Positions 1-10,482 of a DNA stretch of 64,000 bases are shown here, in pieces (position 1 is the stretch's first letter; each line of letters begins with the position of its first letter). The stretch is from contig BSBM01000426.1 in the NCBI GenBank assembly GCA_027924585.1, forward strand, positions 2,094,001-2,158,000, given 5' to 3'. Below the pieces are notes generated by a model, which was not told where the DNA came from, did not search any database, and saw only the letters and a program-made list of their open reading frames with translations. A program made the translations under genes and the position numbers. Source of the stretch: Larix kaempferi (taxonomy: Eukaryota; Streptophyta; Pinopsida; Pinales; Pinaceae).

Positions 1-802
1 AAAGGAGCTCATGATTGTGCATTAGCCCTTAGTATAGCACGAGAATAGGTTTCGGAAAACTCTACCACTTCTTGTCTAATGTCTTTTGGAGGTCTATCTT
101 GGTAAGGTTTTCTATAAATAAGAACCCAATAAGTAGTTTTATTGTTTTCACCTTTACATGCCCTAAATTTAGTATTCTTCCATTATGTTCTTCTTGAAAC
201 ATGAAGTAGTTTCGACATTGTTGTCACAATTTGACTTCTTAAAGTCCTTGGCGTGTCAACAACAACTATAATTACCCTTCTAGTAGCTTGGATATCGGGT
301 CTTCTTAATTTTTCAAATGAAGAGAATTCTTTCGATATATTATGATGTGTCTTTGTGTGTTTATCATCTTGAAAACCCAACAACTTTGTTGCTTGTTTTA
401 TTAATCCATGTAAGATTTGAGCTTCTGTAATCACAATTTGTTTCTAAAAAAATGACTTAATTACATTACTAATATGTTATATGACTATTTGATTAGGACT
501 AATCCCCAAATTATTTTCTTATGTTTGCATCTAAACTTTCTCAAAAGCTTCCATCCCTTTCAAAACTAGTACAACTCTTAATTATTATTGAAACCCGAGA
601 CATGATAGGATCCTATGGAGGTTCATTAGATTATATCCCTGTATACTCCAATCAGTTTAGAAATTCCATTTGATAAATTTTCAAATACCACAAACCCTCA
701 AAGTTTATCTATAATGGTTTTGAACATAAAAAAGAACTAGTCTAGTGACAAAATACATCCAAATGATCATTACGAAAATAAATAAGGAATATATAAGGGT
801 AT
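1..802. repeat. Segmental duplication copy 1, left part
   Basis: This stretch aligns base for base, with scattered substitutions and small indels, to 57,597-58,418. In copy 2 the next bases continue straight into sequence that copy 1 carries only at 18,219 onward. The block is therefore one half of a duplicated segment interrupted in copy 1 by insert 1. Both ends of the duplication lie outside the window. Apart from a frameshifted coding remnant on the minus strand, I see no gene here. Confidence 0.9.
20..434 (-). pseudogene. Unidentified coding remnant, frameshifted
   Basis: On the minus strand an open frame runs from 434 to 183, through a stretch with the words FSSFEKLRR and DTPRTLRSQ. It is conserved with 57,660-57,980 in the other duplication copy. 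This copy has one extra base near 201 ('gaaacatgaag' against 'gaaaatgaag'), which ends the frame early. Further on, a different frame in both copies contains RQEVVEFSETYSRA. The pattern suggests an old coding sequence broken by frameshifts. I do not recognise the family, no start is convincing, and a chance open frame kept only by recent duplication cannot be excluded. Confidence 0.3.
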
Positions 803-904
803 TGTTGGCTGTGGAGCCTGATCTCTAGATTCAGAGATATTATTATTCAGCCGTGTCCATAACCCAGGTTTGGTTATGATTCCGGCACGATCCCAAGGGG
901 TCCA

Positions 905-1038
905 GGGGGGTTTTCGGGCCCACCTTCACTCAGTCCCTCTCTATCTCTCTCTATCTCACTCTTTTCCCATCCCTTCCCCTCTCTCTCTCTCTTCCCATCC
1001 CTTTCACACTCCCACTCTCTCTCCCTCCTTCATTCAGT

Positions 1039-1079
<41 letters not shown>

Positions 1080-1238
1080 CATCCCTTCCACACTCCCTCT
1101 CCCTCCCTCCTTAACCCAATCACTCTCTTCCACAACCCTTCCCTTTCTCGCCGCTCCCCTTCATTCACTCCCCCTCTCTCTCTCTCCCCTTTACTCTCTC
1201 TCTCTCACACTCTTTACCTATCCCTTCCACTCTCTTTA

Positions 1239-1275
<37 letters not shown>

Positions 1276-1340
1276 GCCCACTCCTTCCACACTCCCTCTT
1301 TCTCTCCCTCCTTCACTCAGTCCCTCTCTCTCTATTCACT

Positions 1341-1388
<48 letters not shown>
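905..1388 (+). repeat. Polypyrimidine (CT) minisatellite inside LTR1
   Basis: Runs of CT are mixed with recurring longer words such as CCCATCCCTTCCACACTCC and CTCCCTCCTTCA. The same words occur in reverse complement in the GA arrays at 51.4-53.0 kb. The long Ser/Leu/Pro reading frame across it comes from the repeat and is not a gene. Confidence 0.85.
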
Positions 1389-1389
<1 letters not shown>

Positions 1390-1434
1390 GCCCATGGTTT
1401 TGGGTAACCCATGGTATTTTCCCATTGTATTTCC

Positions 1435-1444
1435 TTTATAAAAG
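1435..1444 (+). promoter_or_regulatory. TATA-like box of LTR1
   Basis: TTTATAAAAG follows the CT tract and lies just after two CCCATGG repeats. It is conserved in LTR2. This is the expected place for the LTR's own promoter, with U3 on the left and R/U5 on the right. Confidence 0.5.
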
Positions 1445-1765
1445 AAAGATATTGTAACACGACTAGGGTTGATGTATTAGGTATTATGCATTGTAAAGAT
1501 CTTCAAGATTAGAAGAGAGACTGTGAGAGAGTGTGAAGAGGAAGTGCAACGGTTGTGCTGCAGGTTGTATCCCTTCACTTTGCTGGATGGAATAATAATA
1601 AGGACTGGTAACTTCAGTGTGGACGTAGCCAAAGTTGGGTGAACCACGATATATCTGTGTCTCTTTTATAATGTGTATACAGTGTGATTACATTTGCATT
1701 TCTATTTATTGTTATTGCTCTGCGATCCTATTTTTCTAACAGGTATGTACTAGTCTATGGAGGTG

Positions 1766-1822
1766 TACAAGCTAATGAGGGTCACTTTTGGCGCGTTAGA
1801 TGCAATAGAAAACTGAAAAAGC
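1766..1822 (+). repeat. Left terminal inverted repeat
   Basis: GTACAAG, then AATGAGGGTCACTTT, TTAGATGCAAT and GAAAAAG line up with the reverse complement of 17,268-17,316. The first bases GTAC also belong to the target sequence repeated at 18,237-18,240, so the junction lies in microhomology. Confidence 0.7.
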
Positions 1823-2684
1823 AGGCATCCCTCAACTTGGATTTTTTGATCTACTTACACAAAATATCTTGCATTGAGTAAAAAAGATGAAATGTAGGAA
1901 ATTGAATCATGTTTCTGAATATATAACTTTTATGTATTGAAAATTTGCATAGCTATGTCAAGTTTCATTTTTCCTAACAGACACTTTTTATTTTTCAGGC
2001 AAATGATAAGGTATATGTTTTTGTGGGTAGAGCCTTTGAGGGCCTAAATGATGGAATCAAGCTACAAAAATCGGCATGCATGTAGAGAACACATAGCACT
2101 TGTGCCCATTATTTTTCGAAAATTAAATTAGTAATTTTATAATTTTTTGATAATTGTCTAAGTGATCAAACCTCGAAAATAGTACCTCTTTTGTGGGTAG
2201 AGCCTTTAAAGGTCTTAATACAAAAATCTTGAAATGGGTTTTTCATAGAACGTGGAGGTTAGTTTCCTCTTGTGCACCATACAATTTTTTTTGAAATGAT
2301 TGAGAATTGAAAAAGTTATGGAAGAAACACTAACAGTGTGTTTCACGAGTTAAGGAGGTAGGACAGAAAAGAAATTGAAAGAAAATAGGAAAAATTAATA
2401 TTTCAAAATAAAAGTTACATATTTGGAATCTGCAGAAAAAATGCTATTTGTGTCTAAGATTTCGTCAAAAATGACCATGTGTAGCATATTGTAACGAGTG
2501 GCTAAGCACAGGCTTCTCCAGAAACTGGAAGAAATACCCAATTAGCTTTGGTTTTTCATTAACATAGCACAGGTTTGGAATTACCGAAGCAAACTCCAAA
2601 GCATACACATAGGATTATTGCTGACATGTGAGCATGTGACTCGGCCTGTTTAAATTCAAAAATATTGCCGTGCTTTTAGATATA
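1823..2684. other. Left subterminal region, no gene seen
   Basis: AT-rich sequence with two imperfect repeats around TTTTGTGGGTAGAGCCTTT (about 2,018 and 2,190). I see no credible coding sequence or RNA gene. Confidence 0.5.
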
Positions 2685-2815
2685 CATAACGCGTACGCGT
2701 TATATAACTACATAACGCATGCACAGTATATAACTACTTAACGTGTATGCATTATATAACTACATAACACGTACGCGTTATATAGTTAAAAAACGCGCTC
2801 GCATTATGCAAATCA
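2685..2815. repeat. Palindromic ACGCGTACGCGT tandem motif cluster
   Basis: Four or five units of about 33 bp, each pairing a self-complementary core (AACGCGTACGCGTTAT or variants with GCATGC) with the spacer ATAACTACATA. The same core plus spacer appears inverted near the right end of the element at 17,128-17,166. Related cores occur at 6,183-6,255. Confidence 0.75.
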
Positions 2816-2824
2816 TAAAATACA

Positions 2825-3000
2825 TGTTTAATACTTGAGAAAGAGGGGGTGTGGAAGACTCAAGGGAATTTTTGTTTAATATTTGAGAAGGGGTGGGGAA
2901 GGGTCAAGGGAATCTATGGTTAATATTTAATAAGGGTGGGGAAAGGTCAAGGGAATCTATGGTTAATATTTAATAGGGGTGGGAAAGGGTCAAGGGCTTA
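2825..3000. repeat. ~45-bp tandem repeat
   Basis: Four imperfect units start near 2,825, 2,874, 2,918 and 2,961, each with GTTAATATTTAATA, then a GGGTGGG core and GGTCAAGGGAATCTAT. It grades into the GA-rich array on its right. Confidence 0.75.
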
Positions 3001-3355
3001 GAAGGATGTTGGAAGCTTGAGTGGGGAGAGATGAAGGGAATGAGAACATGATGGGCTACAGGGGGTGAAGGGAAGTGGAGCTTGAGAGCACTATTAGGAG
3101 TAGAATAGTTTCTGAAGAGGTATAGGGTTAGAAGTTGAAAGTGAGACTTGAGTGACAAGGGGGAATGGATGGAGGCAAGGGGGATGTGAGAGAGAAATAA
3201 AGAATACAAGGGGGGGGAGACATAGAGCGAGGGAGGGAGAGGGAAAATGGGGAGGAATGGATTTGGAGGGAGTGAGAGATAGATGGGGATAGAACGAAAT
3301 AAGAGATAGGAAGGGAGGGACAGAAAGTGTTGGTTGGAGACATGCAGGGAGTGGT

Positions 3356-3400
<45 letters not shown>

Positions 3401-3700
3401 GAGGAGGGGGAAGGGACATAAAGTGTGTGAGAGAGAGGGAGTTATGGAGAGATTGGGATAGGTTGAGGGAAAGATAACATGAGAGAGGGATAGAAGGTGA
3501 GAGACAGGTGATGAGAGAGGGAGGGAGAGAAGTTAGGGTGAGGGATGGAGGGATAAAGGTGGAGATAGATATGGATGGAGGGGGGATGGGTTTGAGAATG
3601 GAAAGTGACATAATGTGTGTGTATGTGTGTGTGTTTGAGAGAGAGAGAGAGAGATTGATGGTTGGGGAGAGAGAGACTAGTGGGATTTGTGAGCATCATA
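3000..3700. repeat. GA-rich array
   Basis: Purine-rich sequence with a pure (GA)n run near 3,362-3,393 and another near 3,638-3,655. Leu/Ser/Pro frames on the minus strand here are composition artefacts. It resembles the GA arrays of repeat R at 28.6-29.9 and 51.4-53.6 kb. Confidence 0.8.
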
Positions 3701-3701
3701 T

Positions 3702-3767
3702 TCTCCATTAGCATCATATTCTTCATCATCATCATCTTCGTGACCATCATCGTCATCATCAACATCT

Positions 3768-3798
<31 letters not shown>

Positions 3799-4099
3799 CA
3801 TATTCCTCATCAAATCAACATCTCCATCATCATTATCATCATCTTCTGAACATCATCATGATCATCATCTAAACATCACCATCACCATCATCATCAACAT
3901 CTTCATCATCATCACCATCACCATCGTCATCAAAATCTTCATCGTCATCACCATCACCATCACCATCACCATCACCATCATCATCACCATCACCATCACC
4001 ATATTCATCATCATTGTCATCTCTAGGTTCCCCATCAACATCAACATCTCCATCATCATCATCTTCTTCATCATCATCGTCTTCATCACCATCATCATC

Positions 4100-4131
<32 letters not shown>

Positions 4132-4618
4132 CTTCCTTGAATCAGATCAACATCTCCATCATGTCACCATCATCTTCATCATCCTCATCATCATCATCTA
4201 AACATCACCATCACCATCACCATCATCATCATCATCTTCATCATCATTACCATCACCATCATCATCAACATCTTCATCGTCATCACCATCATCATCATCA
4301 TCATTGGCATTTTTAGGTTCCTCATCAACATCTCCATCATCATCATCTTCTCCATCATCATCATCTTCATCACCATCATCATCAGCATCAACATCTTCAT
4401 CATCATCACCATAATCATCATCTTCATCGTCATAAGGTCAACATCTCCATCATCATCATCTTCTTCATCATCTTCACCATCATCATCATCATCATCATCT
4501 TCATCGCCATCTCCATCATCTTCAACATCTCCATCATCATCACCATCACCATCATCATCATCTTCATGACCATAAACATCTTCATCATCATTGTCATCTC
4601 CCCCTTCCTCATCAACAT

Positions 4619-4653
<35 letters not shown>

Positions 4654-4873
4654 CCATCTGAACATCACCATCACCATTATCGTCAACATCTTCATCATCA
4701 TCATCATCATCATCAGCATCAGCATTAGCATCAGCATCAAAATCTTCATCGTCATCACCATCACCATCTTCATCATCATTGTCATCTCTAGGTTCCCGAT
4801 CAACACATCTCCATCATCATCATCTTCTTCATCATCATCATCTTCATCACCATCATCATCGTCATCAACATCT

Positions 4874-4934
<61 letters not shown>

Positions 4935-5706
4935 ATTCCTCATCAGATCAACATCTCCATCATGTCACCATCATCTTCATCATCATCATCATCATCATCA
5001 TCATTACCAGCACCATCATCATCAACATCTTCATCATCATCACCATCATCATTGGCATCTGTAGGTTCCTCATCAACATCTTCATCATCATCATCATTGG
5101 CATCTGTAGGTTCCTCATCAACATATCCATCATCGTCATTTTATCCATCATCATCACCATCATCACCATCATGATCTTCTGAACATCATCATGATCATCA
5201 TCTAAAGATCACCATCACCATCATCATCAACATCTTCATCATCATCGCCATCAGCATCATCATCAAAATCTTCATCGTCATCACCATCACCATCACCATC
5301 ACCATCTTCATCATCATTGTCATCTCTAGGTTCCCCATCAACACAACATCTCCATCATCATCATCTTCTTCATCATCATCATCTTCATCTCCATCATCAT
5401 CATCATCAACATCTTCATCATCATCACCATCATCATCATCATCTTTCTCATCAGATCAACATCTCCATCATGTCACCATCATCTTCATCATCATCATCAT
5501 CATCATCATCCGAACATCACCATCATCATCAACATCTTCATCATCATCACCATCATCTTCATCAACATCATCATCTTTATCATCTTCATCTGCATCATGA
5601 TCATCTTCATTGTCATCACCCTCCTCCTCATCATCATCTTTATCATCTTCATCTACATCATGATCATCTTCATTGTCATCACCCTCCTCGTCCTCATCAT
5701 CTTGTG
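3702..5706 (+). repeat. 2-kb CAT/ATC trinucleotide array with higher-order repeats
   Basis: An almost pure array of CAT-type triplets interspersed with CTT, ACC and AAC triplets. Marker phrases recur: CATCTCTAGGTTCC near 4,017, 4,783 and 5,320, variants near 4,310 and 5,060, and ATCAACATCTCCATCATGTC near 4,143, 4,945 and 5,456. The array therefore grew by copying blocks of several hundred bases, not only by triplet slippage. Poly-Ser, poly-His and poly-Met frames are artefacts. Confidence 0.9.
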
Positions 5707-5749
5707 CACTTATGCACTTAGGGATTAATTTTTAGAAGACGGTCTAAAG

Positions 5750-6060
5750 GCCTTTATGGGGGAGGGGCTCTAGGAACAAGGTAAGACAGAGAGGGCAGGG
5801 GGGAGGGATAAATGCATAGAGGATTAGTGATTAAGGGAGAAGAAGGGAGAGAGTGCTATAGGGAGGGATAATGACGAAGATAAAGAGAAGGTGGAGAGAT
5901 GGAGAGTGGGGTGGTAGAGACATGGCTGGAGTAAGGGAGAGAAAGAAACATGAAAGAAACATGTAGGGAGGGATGTAGGGAGAATGAGGGACAGATATTT
6001 AGAAAGAGATAGGGGGTATCTAGGGATTATTGGGAGAGAGCTAGGGGGTATTAAACCATA
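5750..6060. repeat. GA-rich array, right of the CAT array
   Basis: Purine-rich degenerate GA repeat. Together with 3,000-3,700 it brackets the CAT array and matches the general make-up of repeat R. Confidence 0.7.
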
Positions 6061-6677
6061 CAAAACATTTGTCCCCACACTAAAAACATTTGTTTTGTAT
6101 GTAACCATATAAATTATTAGTTTTCTTTTGATTTTGTTTGTTGCCCTAGCCGTGCACCTAACCTATTTATTGTGCTTGACTATATCACGTTCGCGTTTTT
6201 GCACTACATATTGCGCACGCGTTTTTTCTTTATATAACGTGTGCGCGTTTTGTAACTCCACAAATAGTGGACTGTTCCTGTCCGAGAGCAACTTCACTTT
6301 GTCCGAACCAAAACAACAGTCCCGCGATTTTTCGAACAGCACGAGCACGCCATTGGAAATTTTCACATTCTACACCAACTCCATCATTTTTTTTTATGCA
6401 GGTGCAGCATTGAGGACATCTTTCATGGTTGCTCAGTGTGGTGTTGGGTTATATGGCCATATTTGAAGAAAATAATCAGCAATCTTGAAGAATCTCCAAT
6501 TGAATAACACCAAAGATAAGGCCTTTGAAAGATTCATTTTGCCTATATTTGAGGAGCACACAAGATAAGATATCAAGCTTCAAGACCAACAAGGAAGAAC
6601 TTCCATTTGCTTATTATTGAAGAGCTTGTAATTGAGGAGCAACAAAAACAAACTATATTGAATTGATCATTGTGGTG
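6061..6677. other. Leader region upstream of the transposase
   Basis: Palindromic cores of the ACGCGT type (CACGTTCGCGTTTTTGCAC and GCGCACGCGTTTT) lie at 6,183-6,255. Purine-rich sequence leads up to the ATG at 6,678. No separate gene is seen. A promoter or 5' untranslated region is likely, but I cannot define one. Confidence 0.4.
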
Positions 6678-8411
6678 ATGGGGAATGCACGTAACCGAGT
6701 AAACAAATCAACAAGGAAGAAGAGACCTCAAGAAGTCATTGAAGAAGAGAAAGCAAAGAAAAAAATATACATGATGAATTGGAGGCTTTCTTTGGAAACT
6801 AATCCAAATCCAATTGTAGAGGATACCACGGTTCATCCTATTAATCCACGACAAGAGGGACCTTCAATTTCCACAATAGTTGTTGAACAAGCACCCCATG
6901 GAAGTAATCAAGAAGCAAAACGTAGGTGATCATTAGGGGATGTTTCAATTCCCACTTCAAGTCAAAGTGATAAGTTACCATCTCAAGATGAAGCTCACGA
7001 AAACACCCAATTTGCTATCCGGATGTGGTTATACAAGCGATGAAGTCAGAGAGGCGTTGGACATTTTGCCTACTATTGAAGAAGAGAATGTTATCCACAC
7101 CATCGATGAGGATGTTGGACTTCCACAAGGGGATGTTGGACTTCCACAGACCATCGATGAGGATGTTGGACTTCCACCATCCAACTACCAGGAAGAGAAT
7201 GAAGGACGCCAAGCTACTATTGAAACGCCAGAGCGTCTTGGTGATGTGCTACATGTACAATTCCAACCCCCTTACCTCCATTAGCAAGCACACGTCGAAG
7301 AACTCTGAAGCGTATACAAGTTGATGAAATACTTATGAATTCCATTGAAGGTACGCTATCTAAACGTAGTATTGCTTATCAAACTCAACAGATACTTGAT
7401 AAATATTTTGTTTCTAAATGTGATGGAGATAAATGTAGATTATTTTTATCATTGTTAAAATCTAGGAGCATGAATGTTGTTAGGAAAAAGTTAGGGATAA
7501 AGATGATAAATAATTCTGAACCAAGTTCTCATATAGTTAAAATCCTAGTAGATGCATTTGGTAAAATTGGTAAGAACACACATTCAAAGGACCGCAATGT
7601 TGCTCGTCGTGTGTTGTCACAATCAATTGCAAATAAGAACACCAGGGCCCTTCGTATTCTCGGGCCTACATCTGAACTAGTTAATTTGAATGTAAAAACC
7701 CTCCGTAGGTATTCTATTAGAAGAGAACATCTTGACACAACCGATCAAACAGATTTTTGGGCCTTTGTTGGTCGGTTGCCACATCGTGACATGAAGCTAG
7801 TTGATGCAGTAAAGGGACTAGTGCACAGTTTTTGGCATGATCACACAAGGCCTTCTTCAAACCGAAAGGATGTACTAAAACTAAGAAGGGGTTCAAAGGA
7901 TCGTGAACCACATACTAAGCATCTTCTTGATATAACACAGACAGAGCTTTACGAGAAATTTAGGATTGAGCATAGACAATTGAACTTGGGGTAAAGATCT
8001 TTTGAGAAATGTAAGCCATGGTATGTTAGAATAAATACTCTTCGTAACACTTGTTGTTGTAGACACCATGTAGAATATGAATATTACTATGAAACATTTT
8101 CGTACATTCGTTGTGTGTTGCATACTAACATTATGCAGGATTGCTCCATGACAATACCATCGACTTCATCAAGAGAATTCATTCATAGCATCATGTGGAA
8201 TAGGCCCGAGGGGCAAACATACTATGCAAAATCTTGTTTGGATGGAACATGCTCCAACTGTGCTAGAATGGCATTATTGAGCCAATGTATGCACGAGAAT
8301 GGAGACAGTGAATTTGGGAAAATGGTTACAGACATGAAAAGTTTCAAATATATCAACAATGAAATAGTCCTAGGGAAAGAAAGCAAAAAAATACAATTGG
8401 TGACATCTCAG

Positions 8412-8507
8412 GTATGCATTTATATCTATAAAATTATGTTGTAACGGTTACATTTCAATCCTTACTTACAACAAAAAACTGACATTGAGATCATTTTGTG
8501 TCACTAG
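8412..8507 (+). other. Transposase intron 1
   Basis: The donor CTCAG|GTATGC and acceptor CACTAG|GTACAA join two segments in the same frame. The relic on the minus strand has an intron-like break at the same protein position (after its GKKVERLNW segment, before VQVCDFI), which supports the splice. Confidence 0.7.
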
Positions 8508-9522
8508 GTACAAGTTAGTGACTTCATCAAGGAATTTATTGAAAAGACACATCAATATGTTCAGCATGTCCACATGGCATGATGGTACGATGAGAAGTTT
8601 AGAATATGCAGAGATACATTTCCCCTTGGTACTATACTTTCAGTTGTTGATTTTGCCGAGAACTACACTCTACAACCTCAAAATGAGATCCAAAGTCAGT
8701 ATTATCACTCTGAGCAGGTTTCCTTGATGGTCCATATCACATATAGGCATGGCCTAAATAGCACTGAAGAGCAAAGAGAAATTCTGAAGGAATATCACTT
8801 CTACATAAGTGATGATAGGTGCCACGAATTCCACTATGTACGTCATTGCTTCATCATGTTCTATGATCACTTAAAGGGAAGGAACATACAGATGGATCGA
8901 CACTGGATTTGGTCTGATGGGTGTGCTGGTCAGTTAAAAAATGCACGCATATTTCAGTGGTTGTGTTCATTGCATAAAAACTACAAAGTGCCACATATGT
9001 GGAACTATTTTGAGACTGGGCATGGTAAAGGAGAGCATGATGGAGCCGGAGCATGTGTCAAAACAACCCTACGAAGAGAGGAATTGAATGTATCTACAGA
9101 ATCTACTATTCTAAATGCTCAATCTATAGTCAGGTGGTGCACGTTAGTAATGGGAGAGGAATCAACTATGCAAGTAGAATCCACAAGAAAGAGACATGTG
9201 GAGAGATTTTTTTGGGAGGTGGTAGACATAGATCGTTCACATGCATGGGAATGCAAGACTGTTCCTGGGACTCGTGGCTTTCATTCGGTTCGAAGCTTTG
9301 ATAACCCAGTATTTGAAATTTGGACCAGAAAACTCGCTTGTTTTTGCCCACCTTGTTGTGATGGTGACTGGGATGGGTGTGAATCATTGGATTGGGTTGA
9401 TGGATGTGATCGCATATCACTTCCACTTGATCAGCGTGCAATTGTTGAGTTAACTCCATTGGAAGAAGACCAATCATCTATTTCTGCAGATTTTGATCAT
9501 GTCTCAGACCTTGTACAACCCG

Positions 9523-9638
9523 GTATGATGCATTTCCTTAACATTTTTTGTTTGTTTACGTAGTCTTCAAATGCACATTAATGGCCTTGTATCGCACGAA
9601 AAATATTTTGATCATATACCTACAATAATATAATGCAG
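9523..9638 (+). other. Transposase intron 2
   Basis: The donor CCCG|GTATGA and acceptor AATGCAG|GGCAC join VQP to GHIYAVVASKY through a split Gly codon. Without splicing the frame stops at 9,561-9,563. The last exon is rich in Tyr, Gly and charged residues and shows no motif I recognise. Confidence 0.7.
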
Positions 9639-10027
9639 GGCACATATACGCAGTGGTTGCCTCAAAATATACTGAATGGGGTGATGAATACTGGTTGGCA
9701 GGCTGTATAGATGGAAAGCAAACCCTCATTATGTCCATGACTGACGATGAAAACAACCACTTTCCAACTGGGTCTGTGGTTGTTAAAGGTGAATACTTGA
9801 CACGAAACAACAATGGAAGAAAGAAGGGTGGATATGTTTATAGGGATTACAAACCAGGTGCAAGTGTGTATCACTTTACCAACTTAATCATTGGCACAAA
9901 CCTTCAGGTGCGAACAATGCCTAGTCGAAATACATCGAAGGTACGCTACTTCTTACCGGATACAGAGCACGAGAGACTAATGGAGACCATCAGTATAAGA
10001 GATGATCCAGAGGGCTTGGTTGTATGA

Positions 10028-10482
10028 TAATAGGTGGGATCTAGAATGATGAGGTACGTTACATACTTTTAATACTATACTATTTATACTATTTGTAATT
10101 GAATATTGATATATGCTCAATTTTCACATGTATGTTTCATATGAATATGTCAATTTTGCGTTCTTGATATGCCAAATTTACGTTTACGTTGTTTATAAAT
10201 ATGCCAAAAGTTCTCTTGTATGTCAAGTTTATGAATATGCCATTTTTTACATATGATCAGTAAACCCTAAAATTATATTATGTTCATCATGTTGGTTATT
10301 GGCTTCACCCAACAAAATTAATTCAATTCATGCTCACTATATTAAACAATACACTTATATTAAATTTAATTCATGTCTTGTTAAATATTTCATAATGAAT
10401 TAGCTATTTGAGAGCACCACCTTAGACCAAGCCATCATCATCAACATATTCATCATCATCACCATCATCATCATCATGGACC
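10028..10482. other. AT-rich region after the transposase
   Basis: AT-rich, with repeated ATATGCCAA-type words at 10,120-10,250 and a short CAT array at 10,434-10,475. No gene seen. Confidence 0.5.

Larger units (their letters stand above)
803..1741 (+). mobile_element. Solo LTR (LTR1), complete, 939 bp
   Basis: The element begins TGTTGGCTGTGGAGCCTG and ends TTTTTCTAACA, the TG...CA form of plant Copia-like LTRs. The 5-bp target duplication GGTAT lies at 798-802 and 1,742-1,746. The empty site in copy 2 (about 58,413-58,425) shows a single GGTAT. A polypyrimidine minisatellite fills about 905-1,390, followed by a TATA-like box at 1,435. No internal retrotransposon region, primer-binding site or polypurine tract follows, so it is a solo LTR. 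Related LTRs lie at 17,320-18,213 and, inverted, at 27,094-27,600. Confidence 0.85.
848..1769 (+). repeat. Left copy of ~0.92-kb direct duplication flanking the TIR element
   Basis: LTR1 from its 46th base, its target duplication and 23 further bases of flank (to GGTGTACA) are all repeated at 17,320-18,241. Differences are few (for example GTCCATAACC against GTCCGTAACC, and CT-tract length). The 15.5-kb TIR element lies exactly between the two copies. Confidence 0.85.
6678..10027 (+). pseudogene. Transposase gene of the TIR element, two in-frame stops
   Basis: This is the cut-and-paste transposase of the element. The start MGNARNRVNKS is followed by a basic region. The N-terminal part (6,930-7,290) changes frame at least once and holds a 27-base repeat coding TIDEDVGLP. 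The main frame runs from 7,290 with GT-AG introns at 8,412-8,507 and 9,523-9,638 and ends at TGA 10,025. A Cys cluster (CLDGTCSNC) lies near 8,235-8,262. Likely catalytic acids sit in VVDFAENY (about 8,643), WSDGCAGQ (about 8,909) and HGKGEHDGAG (about 9,021). Stops interrupt the frame at 7,992 (TAA) and 8,580 (TGA). The relic at 25-27 kb has Gln and Trp there, so the stops are lesions. The gene is probably inactive, and its superfamily is not settled. Confidence 0.75.

Noticed and set aside
870-1457. Long Ser/Leu/Pro open frame
   Set aside because: It follows from the CT minisatellite of the LTR; the same applies to 2,970-3,611, 17,294-17,572, 28,616-29,287, 29,415-29,894 and 51,458-53,119.
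3662-5721. Poly-Ser, poly-His, poly-Ile and poly-Met open frames in the CAT array
   Set aside because: Every frame of a trinucleotide array is open; there is no coding signal other than the repeat. The same holds for 49,416-50,464.
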